A DNA stretch of 64,000 nucleotides from Lamellibrachia columna (Eukaryota; Annelida; Polychaeta; Sabellida; Siboglinidae). A program made the position numbers and the translations under genes. The stretch spans positions 3,102,227 through 3,166,226 of the forward strand of contig OY759261.1 in NCBI GenBank assembly GCA_963662155.1. The letters run 5' to 3'. Below the pieces are notes generated by a model. The model searched no databases, had not been told where the DNA came from, and saw nothing but the letters and a program-made list of their open reading frames with translations. Positions 36,247 through 47,731 of this stretch are shown piece after piece (the stretch's first letter is position 1; every line of letters starts with the position of its first letter).

Positions 36247-36364
36247 CCAGCAAATGTCTTTGTTGTGGAAAAAGCCATTGGAAAGCTGTGCTTGAAGATT
36301 GGAGACTTTGATTTAAGTCGTCACCTAGATAACAATAAGAATACCTTTCGGTCAGCTGTTGGAG
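36247..36364 (+). CDS. IRE1/RNase L-like kinase gene, exon g (metal-binding DFD motif)
   Basis: Acceptor TGTTGTAG, donor GTGTGT, phase 0 in and phase 1 out. The peptide is PANVFVVEKAIGKLCLKIGD, FDLSRHLDNNKNTFRSAVG. Joined to exon f it completes HRDLKPANVFV. The metal-binding motif reads DFD where most kinases have DFG. RNase L pseudokinase also has DFD, which supports relationship to the IRE1/RNase L group and raises the question whether this kinase phosphorylates or only binds nucleotide. The Lys and Asp of the catalytic loop and the Asn of 'PAN' are intact. Confidence 0.93.
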
Positions 36365-36490
36365 GTGTGTTACTGTTTTAATAACACTGTTGACATTATT
36401 CACACTAGAAGTGTCACATAAAGTAATCCACAAATATTACAATGTGGCAAATTTTATTCGCAAAATGCCTGAAAGCTACAGTAATTTCGC

Positions 36491-36685
36491 AAAATGAATG
36501 GAAACATGGCATTGTTATTACAAATAGACAAAATGAATGGAAACATGGCATTGTTATTACAAATAGACAAAATGAATGGAAACATGGCATTGTTATTACA
36601 AATAGACAAAATGAATGGAAACATGGCATTGTTATTACAAATAGACAAAATGAATGGAAACATGGCATTGTTATTACAAATAGAC
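36491..36685. repeat. 39-bp minisatellite, five near-identical copies
   Basis: Five head-to-tail units of AAAATGAATGGAAACATGGC plus ATTGTTATTACAAATAGAC, with no visible differences. This is recent expansion in the short intron between exons g and h. The period is a multiple of three, so the frames across it are artefacts. Confidence 0.97.
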
Positions 36686-37019
36686 AAAACTTTGCACTGT
36701 CTGTATCCATACATTTCACCAACAGACACATCGCCAGTGGACATATTGCAAAAGGACTGTTTGCCAATGGATATTTCTTTCTTGCTCATTATAAATAGTT
36801 GACTTAGTATCTTGTATTAGTCACAAATAGACAATTCAAATAATTATGTTCTAAGATATACTTTTTTTATTAAATGTGAAACCCCACCACATATATATCA
36901 CTGGTTGGCAAAATGTCTGTTGACAAAATGTCCCACATTCTTTAAAAGAACATTTGTTGGATGTGCAATGGAAGTACCCCTTGTAACAAGTCCTTATTGT
37001 ATGCCTTGCATTTGTACAG

Positions 37020-37117
37020 GAACCAAGTACTGGCTGCCTAAAGAGGTAATTAGTCAGAGGTATGCTCAAACAGACGCTGAACCATTGATTGGCTACAAAT
37101 CATATGGTGACGTGCAA
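37020..37117 (+). CDS. IRE1/RNase L-like kinase gene, exon h (activation segment)
   Basis: Acceptor TTTGTACAG, donor GTGAGT. Phase 1 entry joins the single G of exon g to give SAVGGTKYWLPKEVISQRYA and continues to LIGYKSYGDVQ. This is the activation segment and P+1 region: GTKYWLPKE stands where kinases have 'GTxxWxAPE', so the APE motif is PKE. It exits in phase 0 into exon i. The DVQ tail corresponds to the 'DVWSLG' helix F Asp. Confidence 0.9.
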
Positions 37118-37244
37118 GTGAGTACTATTAACATATGTATAGTATCCTTTAAGATGCAAACACTGCTGTTTTTGTTAAGTATTTAGTTTTATTTGAATAA
37201 TTATGATAATGTATGATACTGCTTGTTTTTGTGAAATACAAAGC

Positions 37245-39145
37245 AAATTACAAAGAGGCACTTAATGCAGCTACAACTGAAATTTGACAATCTAAAAGAC
37301 ACTATGAACAAAAACTAGCATGTAACATAAAAAATGACAGCAAGAGTTTTTATGCATATGTCAGGAGTAAACAAAATTAACAAGACAAGGTTGGACCTCT
37401 AGAAGACAGTGTTGGAAATATAATATCACAAGGTTTTTTAATGGCGGAAGACCTAAATCAGAGAGTGTATTAGTTCATTGCCACTTCCAGATGCTAAATT
37501 TCAGGAGACTAAATCTGACTATTTAGGGCAGTTATTTGTAACTGCAGAAATGGTAGCTAAGAAAATAAAGGCAATGAAGGATAATAAATCACCTGGAGTA
37601 GATGGAATTCCTCCAAAACTACTAATGGAAACAGTAGAACAAATTAGTATACCACTTGCAAGAGTGTTCAACTTGTCATTAAAAGAGGGAGTTGTTCCTT
37701 TTGAGTGGAAAGAAGCAAATATCATACCATTATTTAAAAAGGGTTAAAGAAATAAGTCGGAGAATTACAGACCAGTGAGTTTAACGTTAGCAGTTTGTAA
37801 ATTATTAGAAAGGTTAATTAAAGATCATATGGTGGACTTCTTTGTTAGGCATAACTTCTTAAATTCATCTCAACATGGATTTCTAAAAGCGAGGTAATGC
37901 TTAACAAATATGTTATGTTTTTTGGAAGAAATCACTGAGTGGATAGACGAGGGATCGCCAGTAGATATTATCTACTTAGATTTTCAGAAAGCTTTTGACA
38001 AAGTGCCACATTAAAGATTACTACTTAAGTTAAAAGCCCATGTTATCGGGGATGGCATAATCGACTGGATAGAGCAATGGCTGACTGACAGAAGACAGCA
38101 TGTTGTAGTAGATGGAGAAGTTTCAAACTGGAAATAAGTTTTGAGTGGAGTACCACAAGGATCAGTATTAGGACCTATATTGTTCTTAATATATATCAGT
38201 GACTTGGACGACAATATAACAAGCAACGTACTGAAATTTGCAGATGACACAAAAGTGTTTAGAAAGGTTAACACTGATGGTGATAAACAACATTTCCAAA
38301 ATGATCTAGACAACAAATTAGTTAAATGGTCTGAAAAATGACAGATGTTATTCAATTTTGGGAATTGTAAATGTCTACATACAGGACATGGGAACTTGGA
38401 TGTAAACTATAATATGGGAGATACTGTTCTAGGTACTAGTCACTACTACAGTAAAAGAAAAGGACTTAGGAATAACAATAAGTGCTAATATGAAAGTTTC
38501 AGAACAGTGCGGTATTGCAGCTTCAAAGGGTAATCAAATTCTTGGGTTGATTAGGAGAAATATAACATACAAGGAAAAAAGCTAATTATACCTCTGTATA
38601 GAGCAATAGTTAGACTTCATTTAGAATACTGTATACAAGCTTGGAGACCATATCATAAGAAGGATATAGATACACTTTAACGAATACAGAGGTGAGCAAC
38701 TAAAATGATTCCAGAACTGAGAGACCTTAGTTATGAAGAACGATTGAAAGAATGTGGTTTAACAACCCAAGAGACAAGGAGGTTAAGAGGAGATCAAATT
38801 GAAGTTTTTAAGATATTGAATGGGTATGAAAATATTGATAGAAATATGTTTTTCGCACTCAAGAAAAATAGTAGAACTAGAGGACATGACGTAAAATTAG
38901 TAAAGGATCAGTGTCGATTGGATATCAGGAAGTACTTGTTGTCACAGAAAAAATAAACGAATGGAACAAATTGTCTATGGATTGTGTATCTGCTAGCAAC
39001 GTGAATATGTTTAAAAACAAGGTTGACACATATCTCAGGAGGGCGGGTTACACACAGATGAAAATTGTTGGACTCTCGATAAACCAATGGCTTCCTTGTC
39101 CACTTGCCATCTGGACCTTTGGCTTGGATGGCAAATCTTGTTAAA
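37245..39145 (+). pseudogene. CR1-like LINE copy 5, many stops
   Basis: Plus-strand 5'-truncated copy of the CR1 family, aligned end to end with copy 2 (12101-13969). It starts in NYKEALNAATTEI and runs through [55 protein letters not shown] and KFADDTKVF to RRAGYTQM, with the tail GGCAAATCTTGTTAAA at 39130-39145. At least eight stops or frame changes make it older than copy 2. It sits in the intron between exons h and i. Confidence 0.9.
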
Positions 39146-39969
39146 AAGTTGTCTGGCATTGCACTTGAGAAAAGGCAGCCACAGCAAGAACTTCCACTAC
39201 CAGTCAAGTTTTGGTAGGGCAATACCAATAGTAATCATGGATACCACTTCATGCCTCCAAAATCATGTACCTCTGCCGGAAGTGTTCATACCATATGAAA
39301 GAACTTATGTGGACATTTGATGTAACTCACATAGCGTTGTTAACAATTGTACATAACTATGAACTACTATTGTTCTGAGTTGCGTAATATACGTCAAGCA
39401 TACACATCAGTTCCTTCATATGGATTGTTTTAATGAGCACGCCTAGAAATGTTCAGGCTCATACATACGAAACAGACCAACAGCACAAATACAGCCGCAT
39501 TTATGTACTTCCCCACAAGAGGGCAGTAGTTAAATAGGCTTTAGTCTGCAAAACCAATAAATTATAAATATCATGTAGCACTTATATACAAACAATTAGC
39601 ACAAAAACAAAAATGTTCGTACAATGAACACTGACATGTATACACACCACACACTTACAAATAACATATATGAGATATACGCATGACACATGACTAATAG
39701 AGCAATGAAACTATTTAATTAAAATCGGGGTGGCTCCTATGATAGCAACAAATTTTGTCCTAGTGGGAGCCACCAACCCCATCTGCATTAATTTTGATAT
39801 GTTTACGTCTTCAACTATTTCAGCAAAATTCATAGGCGGATGTATGTATGTATTATGTGTTATATGTTTATGAGGGATATGTATGTAAATGCATATATAT
39901 GTATACATATGGGTATATGCCTATTTGTTCAAACCAAAACAGATGTAACATAACTGAATTATTGTATTT
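39146..39969. other. Intron sequence with AT/ATGT-rich stretch
   Basis: No gene. A TATG/TATA-rich stretch lies at 39835-39920. A segment GGTGGCTCCTATGATAGCAA with GTGGGAGCCACC (39728-39775) forms a weak inverted repeat. Confidence 0.4.
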
Positions 39970-40140
39970 GGGGTGAAACAAATAAACTTCTTCTTCAGTG
40001 TGGGTGGAACAAAATTCCCCAAGCTTTGAAACGGTAACAAGAGGATTTGAACCACTGTCCTCTTGATGGGTCGGGGATAATTCCTGTTAAGAGACCAGGC
40101 TTGGCCGCCAGCGTAGGAGCCACCTTGATATTTAAATTAT
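39970..40140 (-). mobile_element. tRNA-derived SINE-like repeat
   Basis: Minus-strand CATCAAGAGGACAGTGGTTC and AAATCCTCTTGTTACC are followed by AAAGCTTGGGGAATTTTGTT, which matches the SINE at 24990-25160 in order and orientation. The tRNA head is more degraded here. Confidence 0.55.
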
Positions 40141-40643
40141 ACCCTCAAAATGCTTAATTGACAAAATCTCTGTGCTAGTTACGAATATAATGCAGTAAAT
40201 TAGTTACTGGCGTAGTATAGATCCTTCAACAATACACCAGAGATTACAGTTTATTCACTGTGTATTTTTGTTTGGAAATGTGATATTTAGGACAAGGGGC
40301 GTACAATCATTGCCGTTGTTGGCATAAGTAGTAGCTCAATCAGGTTCACTAAGTGTTCTTGGTAATTTTGTAAGTAGTAAGTGTTTATATAACATACTGT
40401 GTGCTAGTATTGTACCTTTTATTCATTGAGGAGTATTGTTTACTAGAAGCGGTATGTTATATCTTAATTTTTTTTTAAATTGTTGCTGTATGTTATTGTT
40501 GCCACATAAATTGTGAATACTATTATCTGTTTGCTACAACTGAGAGTTTGATGTTCTAATCTGTACACTACCATGACCCACATAATAAGGTGTGTCAATG
40601 CACTGTTTGCTTGATAAATCTTATTGCACAATATGATTTGCAG

Positions 40644-40849
40644 GTCGCCGGAATGGTGAGCCACTACATCATGACACGAGGGAAACATCCCTACGCACCA
40701 CCTGGCATGGACTACGAGATTGAAAGTAACGTCATGAAAGGCGAGCCTGACTTGTCACCTATTAAACGTGACTTTGAGGCTTATGATCTCATCAGTAGCA
40801 TGCTGGCTGATGACCCAAAGGCACGACCATCAGCAGAACAACTTCAAAG
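40644..40849 (+). CDS. IRE1/RNase L-like kinase gene, exon i (kinase C-lobe)
   Basis: Acceptor ATTTGCAG, donor GTAAGG, phase 0 in and phase 2 out. The peptide starts VAGMVSHYIMTRGKHPYAPP and continues KGEPDLSPIKRDFEAYDLIS, SMLADDPKARPSAEQLQ. It covers helices F to I: 'G(M)VSHYIMTRGKHPYA' matches the family's 'GCVFYYVLTxGxHPFG' and 'MLADDPKARPSAEQL' its 'ML..DPxxRPSAxEVLxHPFFW'. The exon ends just before the usual HPFFW start of the KEN RNase domain. Confidence 0.93.
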
Positions 40850-41022
40850 GTAAGGGCATTAGCACTGCATTCACTATTAGACATGTTTTTTAGAAAGGGA
40901 GATTAATTGGTACATCAATCTCATAACCTTAATTTGTATATGAGATGACAATGTGATGATGACGTAAAATAAAAGAAGCATATAGAAAAGAGCACACATG
41001 TAAATACACTGTTTGTATTTTA

Positions 41023-41935
41023 GAGAACAAGTACTTCCTGATATCCAATCTACACTGATCCTTTACTAATGTCCTCATGTCCTCTAGTTCTACTATATTT
41101 CTTGAGTGAGAAAAATATATTTCTATCAATATTTTCATATCCATTCAATATCTTAAAATCTTCAATATGGTCTTCTCTTAACCTCCTTTTCTCTAGGGTC
41201 GTTAAACTACTTTTTTTAGGCGTTCTTCATCACTAAGGTCTCAGTTCTGGAATTGTTTTAGTTGCTCTATTCTGTATTCATTCAAGCGTATGTACACCCT
41301 TCTGATGACGTGGTCTCCATGCTTGTATACAGTATTCTAAATGAGGTCTAACTATTGTTATATATAGAGGTATAATTAGCTTTTTTCCTTGTATGTAATA
41401 TTTCTCCTAATAAACCCAAGAATTCTATTACCCTTTGAAGCTACAGTACCACACTGCTCTGAAACTTTCATACCAGCACTTATTGTTACTCCTCAATCCT
41501 TTTCTTTTACAGTAGTACTAGAACGGTATTTCCCATATTATTGTTTACATCCAAGTTCCTGTGTCCTGTGTGCATTTACATTTCCCAAAATTTAATAACA
41601 TCAGCCATTTTTCAGACCATTTAACTAATTTGTCTAGATCGTTTTGTAAATGTTGTTGATCACCATCATTGTTAACCCTTCTAAACTCTTTTGTGTCATC
41701 TGCAAATTTCAGTATGTTGCTTGTTATATTATCGACCAAAATAATAAAGGTCCCAATACTGATCCTTGTGGTACCCCACTCAAAACTGATTTCTAGTTTG
41801 AAACTTCTCCATCTACTACAACACGCTGTCTTCTGTTAGCTAGCCATTGTTCTATCCAGTCGATTATGCCATCCCTGATACCATGGGCTTTTAATTTAAG
41901 TAGTAATCTTTAATGTGGCATTTTGTCAAAAGCTT
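41023..41935 (-). pseudogene. CR1-like LINE copy 6, reverse transcriptase remnant
   Basis: Minus-strand RT and C-terminal part of the same CR1 family in many frames. It includes KAFDKMPH-type end at about 41930, [10 protein letters not shown] region near 41790, [20 protein letters not shown] near 41680, and the RGDQIEV-type C-terminus to about 41030. Lacks the family 3' tail. The upstream RT palm has been lost and the sequence jumps at 41935 to an ORF2 N-terminal fragment. Confidence 0.85.
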
Positions 41936-41939
41936 ATCT

Positions 41940-42480
41940 TCTACCATAAAGTTTAATTAGTTTTTCTTATTTACTATGCTCCTTGCATTTAAACACAAGC
42001 ATTTATAACCACCTTCAGAAATGTAGAGATTTCCATTGTATGTGCCTGTGGTTAAAATCTCCCACTATGATACATTCTCCTTTACTCACTTCCTTTATAG
42101 CATTTTGTATTATCCTCTTTGTTTATGTTTTGACTACGGTAAACTAATCCAATAGTTAATGTTGAATTTCCTGAAACTATATTGCACCAAACAGCTTCAT
42201 CGCAATCTGCTTCCCTTTCTAATTTTATTTCGTAACCCTGAATAGATTCTTTAATATATAAAATAACTCCCCCTCCCCTTCTTCCTATTCGATCTCTCCT
42301 AAACATTATGTATCCTGTCAGTCTTAATTCAGCATCTGATACGTCTCTGTTGACCCATGATTTGGTTATACCAATTATGTGAGGGTCAATATCTTCTACC
42401 ATAATATTTAATTCGTTTATTTAAACACACATTTATATCCAGCTTCAGAAATGTTTTCCGGACATTTTGTTACTGGTTTG
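41940..42480 (-). pseudogene. CR1-like ORF2 N-terminus and endonuclease start, present twice
   Basis: Endonuclease N-terminal coding on the minus strand: MVEDIDPHIIGITKSWVNRD, RRGGGVILYIKESIQGYEI and TIGLVYRSQNINKEDNTK (42402-42100), running into GDFN near 42055. A second copy of the ORF2 start (ISEGGYKCLCLNARSIVNKK, 42030-41945) follows downstream, so the same N-terminal piece occurs twice, pointing to a tandem rearrangement or two overlapping truncated insertions. Confidence 0.8.
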
Positions 42481-42739
42481 TGTGTGCTAGTGGCCTCTTG
42501 TCCTGTTTGAGGCACCTCTAAGTAAGCCCCCTGTGCTTCTAGTTTAAACAATGTTTGCTACCAAAAATATTTGTTATGCTACCGATGCCGCTGTCGACTG
42601 CTGCTGAGAATTCATCCGCAAACACTGCTGCCCCCTTTCCACTTAGTTGAAGGCCGTCCCTGATGTACATATCAGCCCTCCCAAAAAACATCCCCACAAA
42701 TCGACAAATCCAACTTCTTCCATATATAGCTACTGGACT

Positions 42740-43490
42740 AGCATGTTAATTGCCATACTCCGGCAATTTCAATACCCCTGACCACTCTTTCCCATTACTG
42801 ATAATATCCCTGACAGAATTATCTGCTGAACCCACGTCTGCTTTAGTGTTCTGACTGTATTTCCTAACTATGGCAGTTGTACCCTCCCTCTCTACGTTAT
42901 TAGTCCCTACGTGTACTAAAACAGATCCACCCTTGCCCGGTCCCACAATTTTCTCCACCCTCTATGTTACAGCCTCTATTTCGGCCCAAGACAAAGAAAC
43001 CACCACGTCATCCCCCTTATTTAGCAACCTGTCGGTCTTCCTAACTATTGAGTCCCCCACAAACACCCTCGCTCTCCTCATCCCCTCTATCACTATCTTG
43101 CTCTTGCGTTGCATCCCTTCCGTCGCATTCTTCTGTCCCGCATTTGTGTCACCTGGCAGCCTGTTGTCCATCTCCCTTTCACCCATCAACATGTCACCTT
43201 TCCCTCCCGTTTCCTGGCTGTCTTGCGCTCCTGTCGCTTTCATTCCTGACTTCTCTGTTCCTTTCGCCTTCCCTCCCGTCTCCCTCCCTCCCATCTCCTT
43301 CACTCCCGCCTTCCTCATTCCCATCGCCTTCCCTCCTGTCTCCTTTCTCCTCTCCCGTTATCTCTTTTCAGTCACTTCTGTTTCCTTCCATCCCTTCTCC
43401 TTTCGTCCTGTCTCCTTATGTCCTGTCACCTTACCTCCTCTCAGCTCAACCTAGCATCTATCTCATCGGCAACCCCCCACTATGTCATCC
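42740..43490 (-). pseudogene. CR1 ORF1 with SGNH/GDSL esterase-like domain
   Basis: Minus-strand ORF1 part with a long basic, Gly-rich low-complexity linker (GGRETGGKAKGTEKSGMKAT) followed by the esterase-like core: RARVFVGDSIVRKTDRLL (GDS, nucleophile block), VVVSLSWAEIEAVT, and KGGSVLVHVGTNNVEREGTT (the GTNN block). Such SGNH domains are known in ORF1 proteins of CR1-clade elements and are thought to bind lipid or membrane or act in particle assembly. A frame change separates the GDS and GTNN pieces. Its N-terminal part lies beyond an insertion, at 45394-45690. Confidence 0.85.
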
Positions 43491-43494
43491 ACTG
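43490..43494. repeat. Target-site duplication CACTG (left)
   Basis: CACTG directly before CAGGGGTGAAATTTAG. It is repeated at 45410-45414 after the inverse terminus. Together they bracket the insertion that splits CR1 ORF1. Confidence 0.7.
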
Positions 43495-45409
43495 CAGGGG
43501 TGAAATTTAGGAAGTCGAGCTACCAACCTTGCAAAGTGAAGTAGCCTGACAGCGTCTTAGGTAGCCCACTTGCTAATCAATACTCTGATGTTAGAAAGCA
43601 AATACTTTGAAGATAGAAAGTATGAACATCAACAACAAATAAGTACATCAAAAAGAAACAGTTTTGAAACATTTGTTTTCAAGGCAGGATCAGTAAAATG
43701 TAATACATAATACTGAATAAAATACAGTATACAATTGTACACATGTGACAGATTGTTTTGTTTTCATAACATGGTACACCAACAGTCTACGCGAAAAGTC
43801 TCCAAGCGTCACAGGACATCAGGTCCTGTGAACTGAACAGTTTACAGGACCTGTTGATTTTTCACAGGACCTGATTTTACCTCCAAATATTACTAAAACG
43901 GTGTCATTCGCACCACGTAGATATATAGGGGAAGGTTGGGTATGTTGGACCATCTGTTATATTGGACCATGTGCATATATATATCCCTCACTACGGTACC
44001 GAAGGTAACGTGGCTCCATCTCCCGACTGACTTTGAAATAAAATGTGCATCTAGAGTAAAAAATGACTGACTCCACAAAAACTTTGAAAAGGTGAGCATA
44101 TATTAGTTTTTCCACCTTCTGAAGTAACATTTGTGTGTAAATAAAGTGATGTGGGACAGTAGTTTGTAATGCTTCAGCTAACCGAGGTACATGGGTGGTG
44201 AAATAAGTATTTAAACAATGAATGAAGAAGGTTTGAAGAGCAAAGTTTCACTAGCTTTGTAGATATCTACGTACGGGTTCATCACTGTGGGATCCGCTAT
44301 ATTGGACCACATTCAGGTATATTGGACCACTGGTATTGCGAGCTGTGAAACCCCATCTGTGGGCAAACGATGGAGAATGACAAGATACTTGATGGCTAAC
44401 ACTAATACATTCGTTGAATAAAGTTCTTTACACTTTTTTGTAGCCAAAACTTGTTTTTTCTATTAGCAGTTTTATTAATGAATCCATTGATTACACATTT
44501 GTGGGAATTTCAGATCATCATACAATGTATAAATGCTTGCAGGCACAGACTCATGACATTTTGATCGTTATTCCCTACGTCCCCATTTCCTAAACCAACC
44601 TTCAAAGAAAACAATATACCCAACGAAGTGATCCATTGAATTGACCCGGTCCAATATAAAAGGTGGTCCAATATAGACGAATGGTTGTCTAAATTGGACC
44701 GGTATGCCATAATCTAATTTTCTCCCAAATGCGTGGTCAAATAGTTGCCATATTGTACCTATTGGTGCCTATCACTGACAAGTTTCAAATTAAATGGTGG
44801 AAAGTGCAACATTGATAGTTTCCTTTGACACATCGGGCCATGTTCATAAGAGGTCCAATATACCTGACCTTCCCCTATATATAAATGGTGTCACGTGGTG
44901 CCAGCCTAGAGAAACTTTAACCAGGTTTCCGATCAATTCACCAGAAGCACTCCGCGCACCATGTGGATATATATATATATAGACACGCACGCATGCATGC
45001 ACACACGCATGCATACACACACAGCGCCAAGACTATTAACATGAACAGTTATTATTTCAGTGTAGAATGACTGTTCAGTTACATGTTGAGCATCGATGTG
45101 GTTGATTAAAAATACAATGAATGCTCCCTGTTAATGTTGCTTCGGTTATGGTTTGGCAACATTTCTTGCAATGTCAAACGTGTCACAAACACACGATTTA
45201 TGGTTAACATAAATGCGATATAGCCAGGACAACACTTCTGAGATGTTTATTAACATTCCGTTTATTTTTGCTGCATCTAAAATATTGCAGCTCGGTCAAT
45301 ATTTCTAGTTTCCATACGGGCCACTGTAGTCAAAAATTGAAGTCGTCCGAAGCTATTTTTGGGTGCCATTGGCGACCAGGCGACCACTAAAATCTAAATC
45401 TCATCCTTG
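43495..45409. mobile_element. DNA transposon (CAGGGGTGAAATTTAG termini) inserted in CR1 ORF1
   Basis: The left end reads CAGGGGTGAAATTTAG and the right end, on the minus strand, CAAGGATGAGATTTAG, giving 12 of 16 matching terminal bases. The insertion is flanked by CACTG on both sides. On either side the CR1 ORF1 coding resumes, so this is a clean insertion. It encodes no recognisable transposase. About half of its 1.9 kb is a second nested element (43925-44882). The superfamily cannot be named; a 5-bp TSD and CAGGG ends are compatible with several. Confidence 0.65.
43925..44882. mobile_element. MITE nested in the 43495-45409 transposon (TA/TATA flanks)
   Basis: Ends are TATAGGGGAAGGTTGGGTAT on the left and the complement of TATAGGGGAAGGTCAGGTAT on the right, with TATGTTGGACCAT/TATATTGGACC following inside. 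The flanks are TA or TATATA, so a Tc1/mariner-type TA duplication is likely. Internal TATTGGACC motifs recur several times near both ends (subterminal repeats). No transposase frame. Confidence 0.8.
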
Positions 45410-45690
45410 CACTGCCCCCCCCCCACCAGAACCACGGCACTGGCACAACCCACCTCTTCCTTTCCTGCCATCGCCACAACAAGCTGCCTCAGCTGTTCCA
45501 TCTCCACCTCTAGTTCCTTCATCTTCACACATCCCCTACACTCAAAAATAAAACTATCCGCCTGAACCTCAGCCCAGGAGTTCTCACACCCGGACTTGAC
45601 GAAGTCCACCCAGTTCTGCAACTCCCGCATATTAAATGCCTGGTGGCCTATACCTGCTGTTTGCACGGCGCCATCACAGAATTTAGTTTT
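45394..45690 (-). pseudogene. CR1 ORF1 N-terminal region (before the insertion)
   Basis: Minus-strand frame MQTAGIGHQAFNMRELQNWV, CENSWAEVQADSFIFECRGC and KELEVEMEQLRQLVVAM: a CxxC-containing finger followed by a coiled segment, as in CR1-clade ORF1 proteins. It joins in orientation and order to 42740-43490 once the 43495-45409 element is set aside. Confidence 0.75.
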
Positions 45691-46030
45691 AGTTACATTG
45701 CTACGTTAGCCTTGAATAAGGCTGTTTTCTGTGTTCAAAAGAACACTTTAGGCTGGAGTATTTAGGTTTTAATTTACTTTTGACAGTAATATACTTGATA
45801 TCTATATTCTATCTACTAAGCTTGCATGAGCCTAAAAGCCTGCCACCTAGCGAATATGCAGAACACCGTGTAAACAAAACAATGACTCAGTGTCCAAACG
45901 TGTTAAGTCTCCTGGAAATCTATCAAATTTCCAGGTCTCCCGCACGAGAGAACAACGAAGATTCATATGGTCGTATTGAAAGTTTCGAAGATAATCGTGT
46001 TTGAAGTCGAGCACTGGTGGGCTTTAAAAA

Positions 46031-47201
46031 TGGCCGTTTCTCGTAGAACAGATGCGTTCACTGCAGATGAAGTTTGCGCGATTTTTGGGATGAATCTTCG
46101 GATGAAAGTGCTTTTGAGATGGATGTGGAGGTAAGATTTATATGTGGCTCGATCTTTGACTGAGTGAGCGATAAATTGAAGATGGCGTCGGTTGGTTTTC
46201 TTCATCCAAGAGTAGCTTGGTCATTGTCTTATTCAGCTTGTCGACTGTTCCAACACTGACATTGTGTGTTTTGTGCCATTTACTCGGCTTAGATTACTTG
46301 GTTAGTTGTGTATGTTGTTATATAATGAATTATAAAGCAAATGAGTAAGTAAAACAGAAAAATCTGGCCCGACGAGCATGTAAACAGTCAAGCCCTGGCC
46401 TCGGGCTCGGCGGTGTCTGGATGGGTGGATTTGTTGCTTTGCCTTTGGTCATTGTTGACAATTTTATTATATTGCCGGTATCGGTGGTCTTTGTAATTAA
46501 TTATATTTATCTATATTTCAGATATTAGTAAACTTGAAAAAAGTCATCTCATTATTGGCTGCTTGTAAAAAATTTTAATTTGACATTGTTGTGTTGGATA
46601 TGACATGTGACAAATGCATAAGAATTTTTATTCTTCTGTTTTCATTACTGTTTGTTTGTGTGTTTCAGGTGGCAAGTAGTAGTAATGATGACATCCCTGA
46701 TGAGAACTCCAACAACTCATTGTCATCAAAATGAGCTTGTCAGTTGTGTCGCGAAAACGGAGTGAAACGGCCATCTGGACGTGCAATTGAGACATGCTTT
46801 GGATGTCTGACATGCAATGTGCATTTGTGCAAAATTGGATTCTTTGTGCAGTACCATGCATAGGAAGAACATTTCCTTGTGTGGAGCCAGCAGTTGGTGA
46901 TGTTATTGTAATAAAATATGACTATCATGTCAAACTTCACTCTCAATATTTGTTCACAAAATTTATTTCTGAAGTTCCACACCTCAGAATGACAACATAT
47001 AACAAGCTTATATACACCGCAGTTACACCATTGTATAAATAATTCAATTTGCTTCAAAATAAACATAACTTGCAATTATAAGATATCAATACTTTTGAAG
47101 CTATAGCTTAACAACTACAAGCACCCATAATTTTTAAAATCTGCCTCAGTTGCCTGGGGAAAAGCAGCACACGCTTAATTCAATGTGCGGGGTCTAATGG
47201 G
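46031..47201 (+). mobile_element. piggyBac-derived element, catalytic core lost
   Basis: Two short coding pieces joined by a well formed intron. Exon one (46031-46133) starts MAVSRRTDAFTADEVCAIF and then, after a one-base loss, reads DESSDESAFEMDVE, the acidic N-terminus of a piggyBac transposase. The donor is GTAAGA, the acceptor TGTGTTTCAG at 46669. Exon two (46670-46860) reads VASSSNDDIPDENSNNSL, a stop, then CQLCRENGVKRPSGRAIETC, FGCLTCNVHLCKIGFF, the C-terminal Cys-rich finger. The DDD catalytic core of about 450 residues is missing. The right end is GGG followed by TTAA (47199-47205), the expected piggyBac TSD. The left end was not located. Confidence 0.75.
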
Positions 47202-47205
47202 TTAA

Positions 47206-47580
47206 TTAATACATATTTGTTAATTGTCACAATTGGAGCACAATATGGACCAAAATACTTATTTTTAAAATAGGTTTTACAAATAAAAAATGCTTCCGTC
47301 ACCTAGGGTCTCAAATGTGAATTGCGACCTGTCACCCAGGATCACAAACTTTGAAGAAAAAATGCTTCAGTTCTAGCCTTGTCACTAAATATTATGTTAA
47401 TTGCATGTAATAAAATATGTAGGCTACTGCCAGTCAGGTAGAGGATTATTGTTGCTCAGTAATATATTTTACTCACCGTACCATTGCCTCATCTAATGCA
47501 GTTGTTGGATGTGATGTACATTGGAGCCTGCTGCGCATTGCATAGTTTATGTAGCAGTAGAAAACACATATATGGTTGTT
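47206..47580. other. Unassigned sequence between piggyBac and DIRS remnants
   Basis: No feature recognised. Confidence 0.4.
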
Positions 47581-47731
47581 AAATGGCAATGCCCTTTAAT
47601 GGCATATAGTAAAACAGTATATATAGTGAATAACAGTGGGCATTGCCGACACTTTAAATAGATATCAAAGGCAATTCCCTCTACATATCATGGGTAATTC
47701 ATACATAGGAGTCGATGGGGATTGCCCATGA

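Noticed and set aside
36442..36798. Open frames with repeated WKHGIVITNRQNE
   Set aside because: 39-bp minisatellite artefact.
42870..43503. Plus-strand Ser/Pro-rich open frames
   Set aside because: Shadow of the Gly/Lys/Glu-rich CR1 ORF1 on the minus strand.
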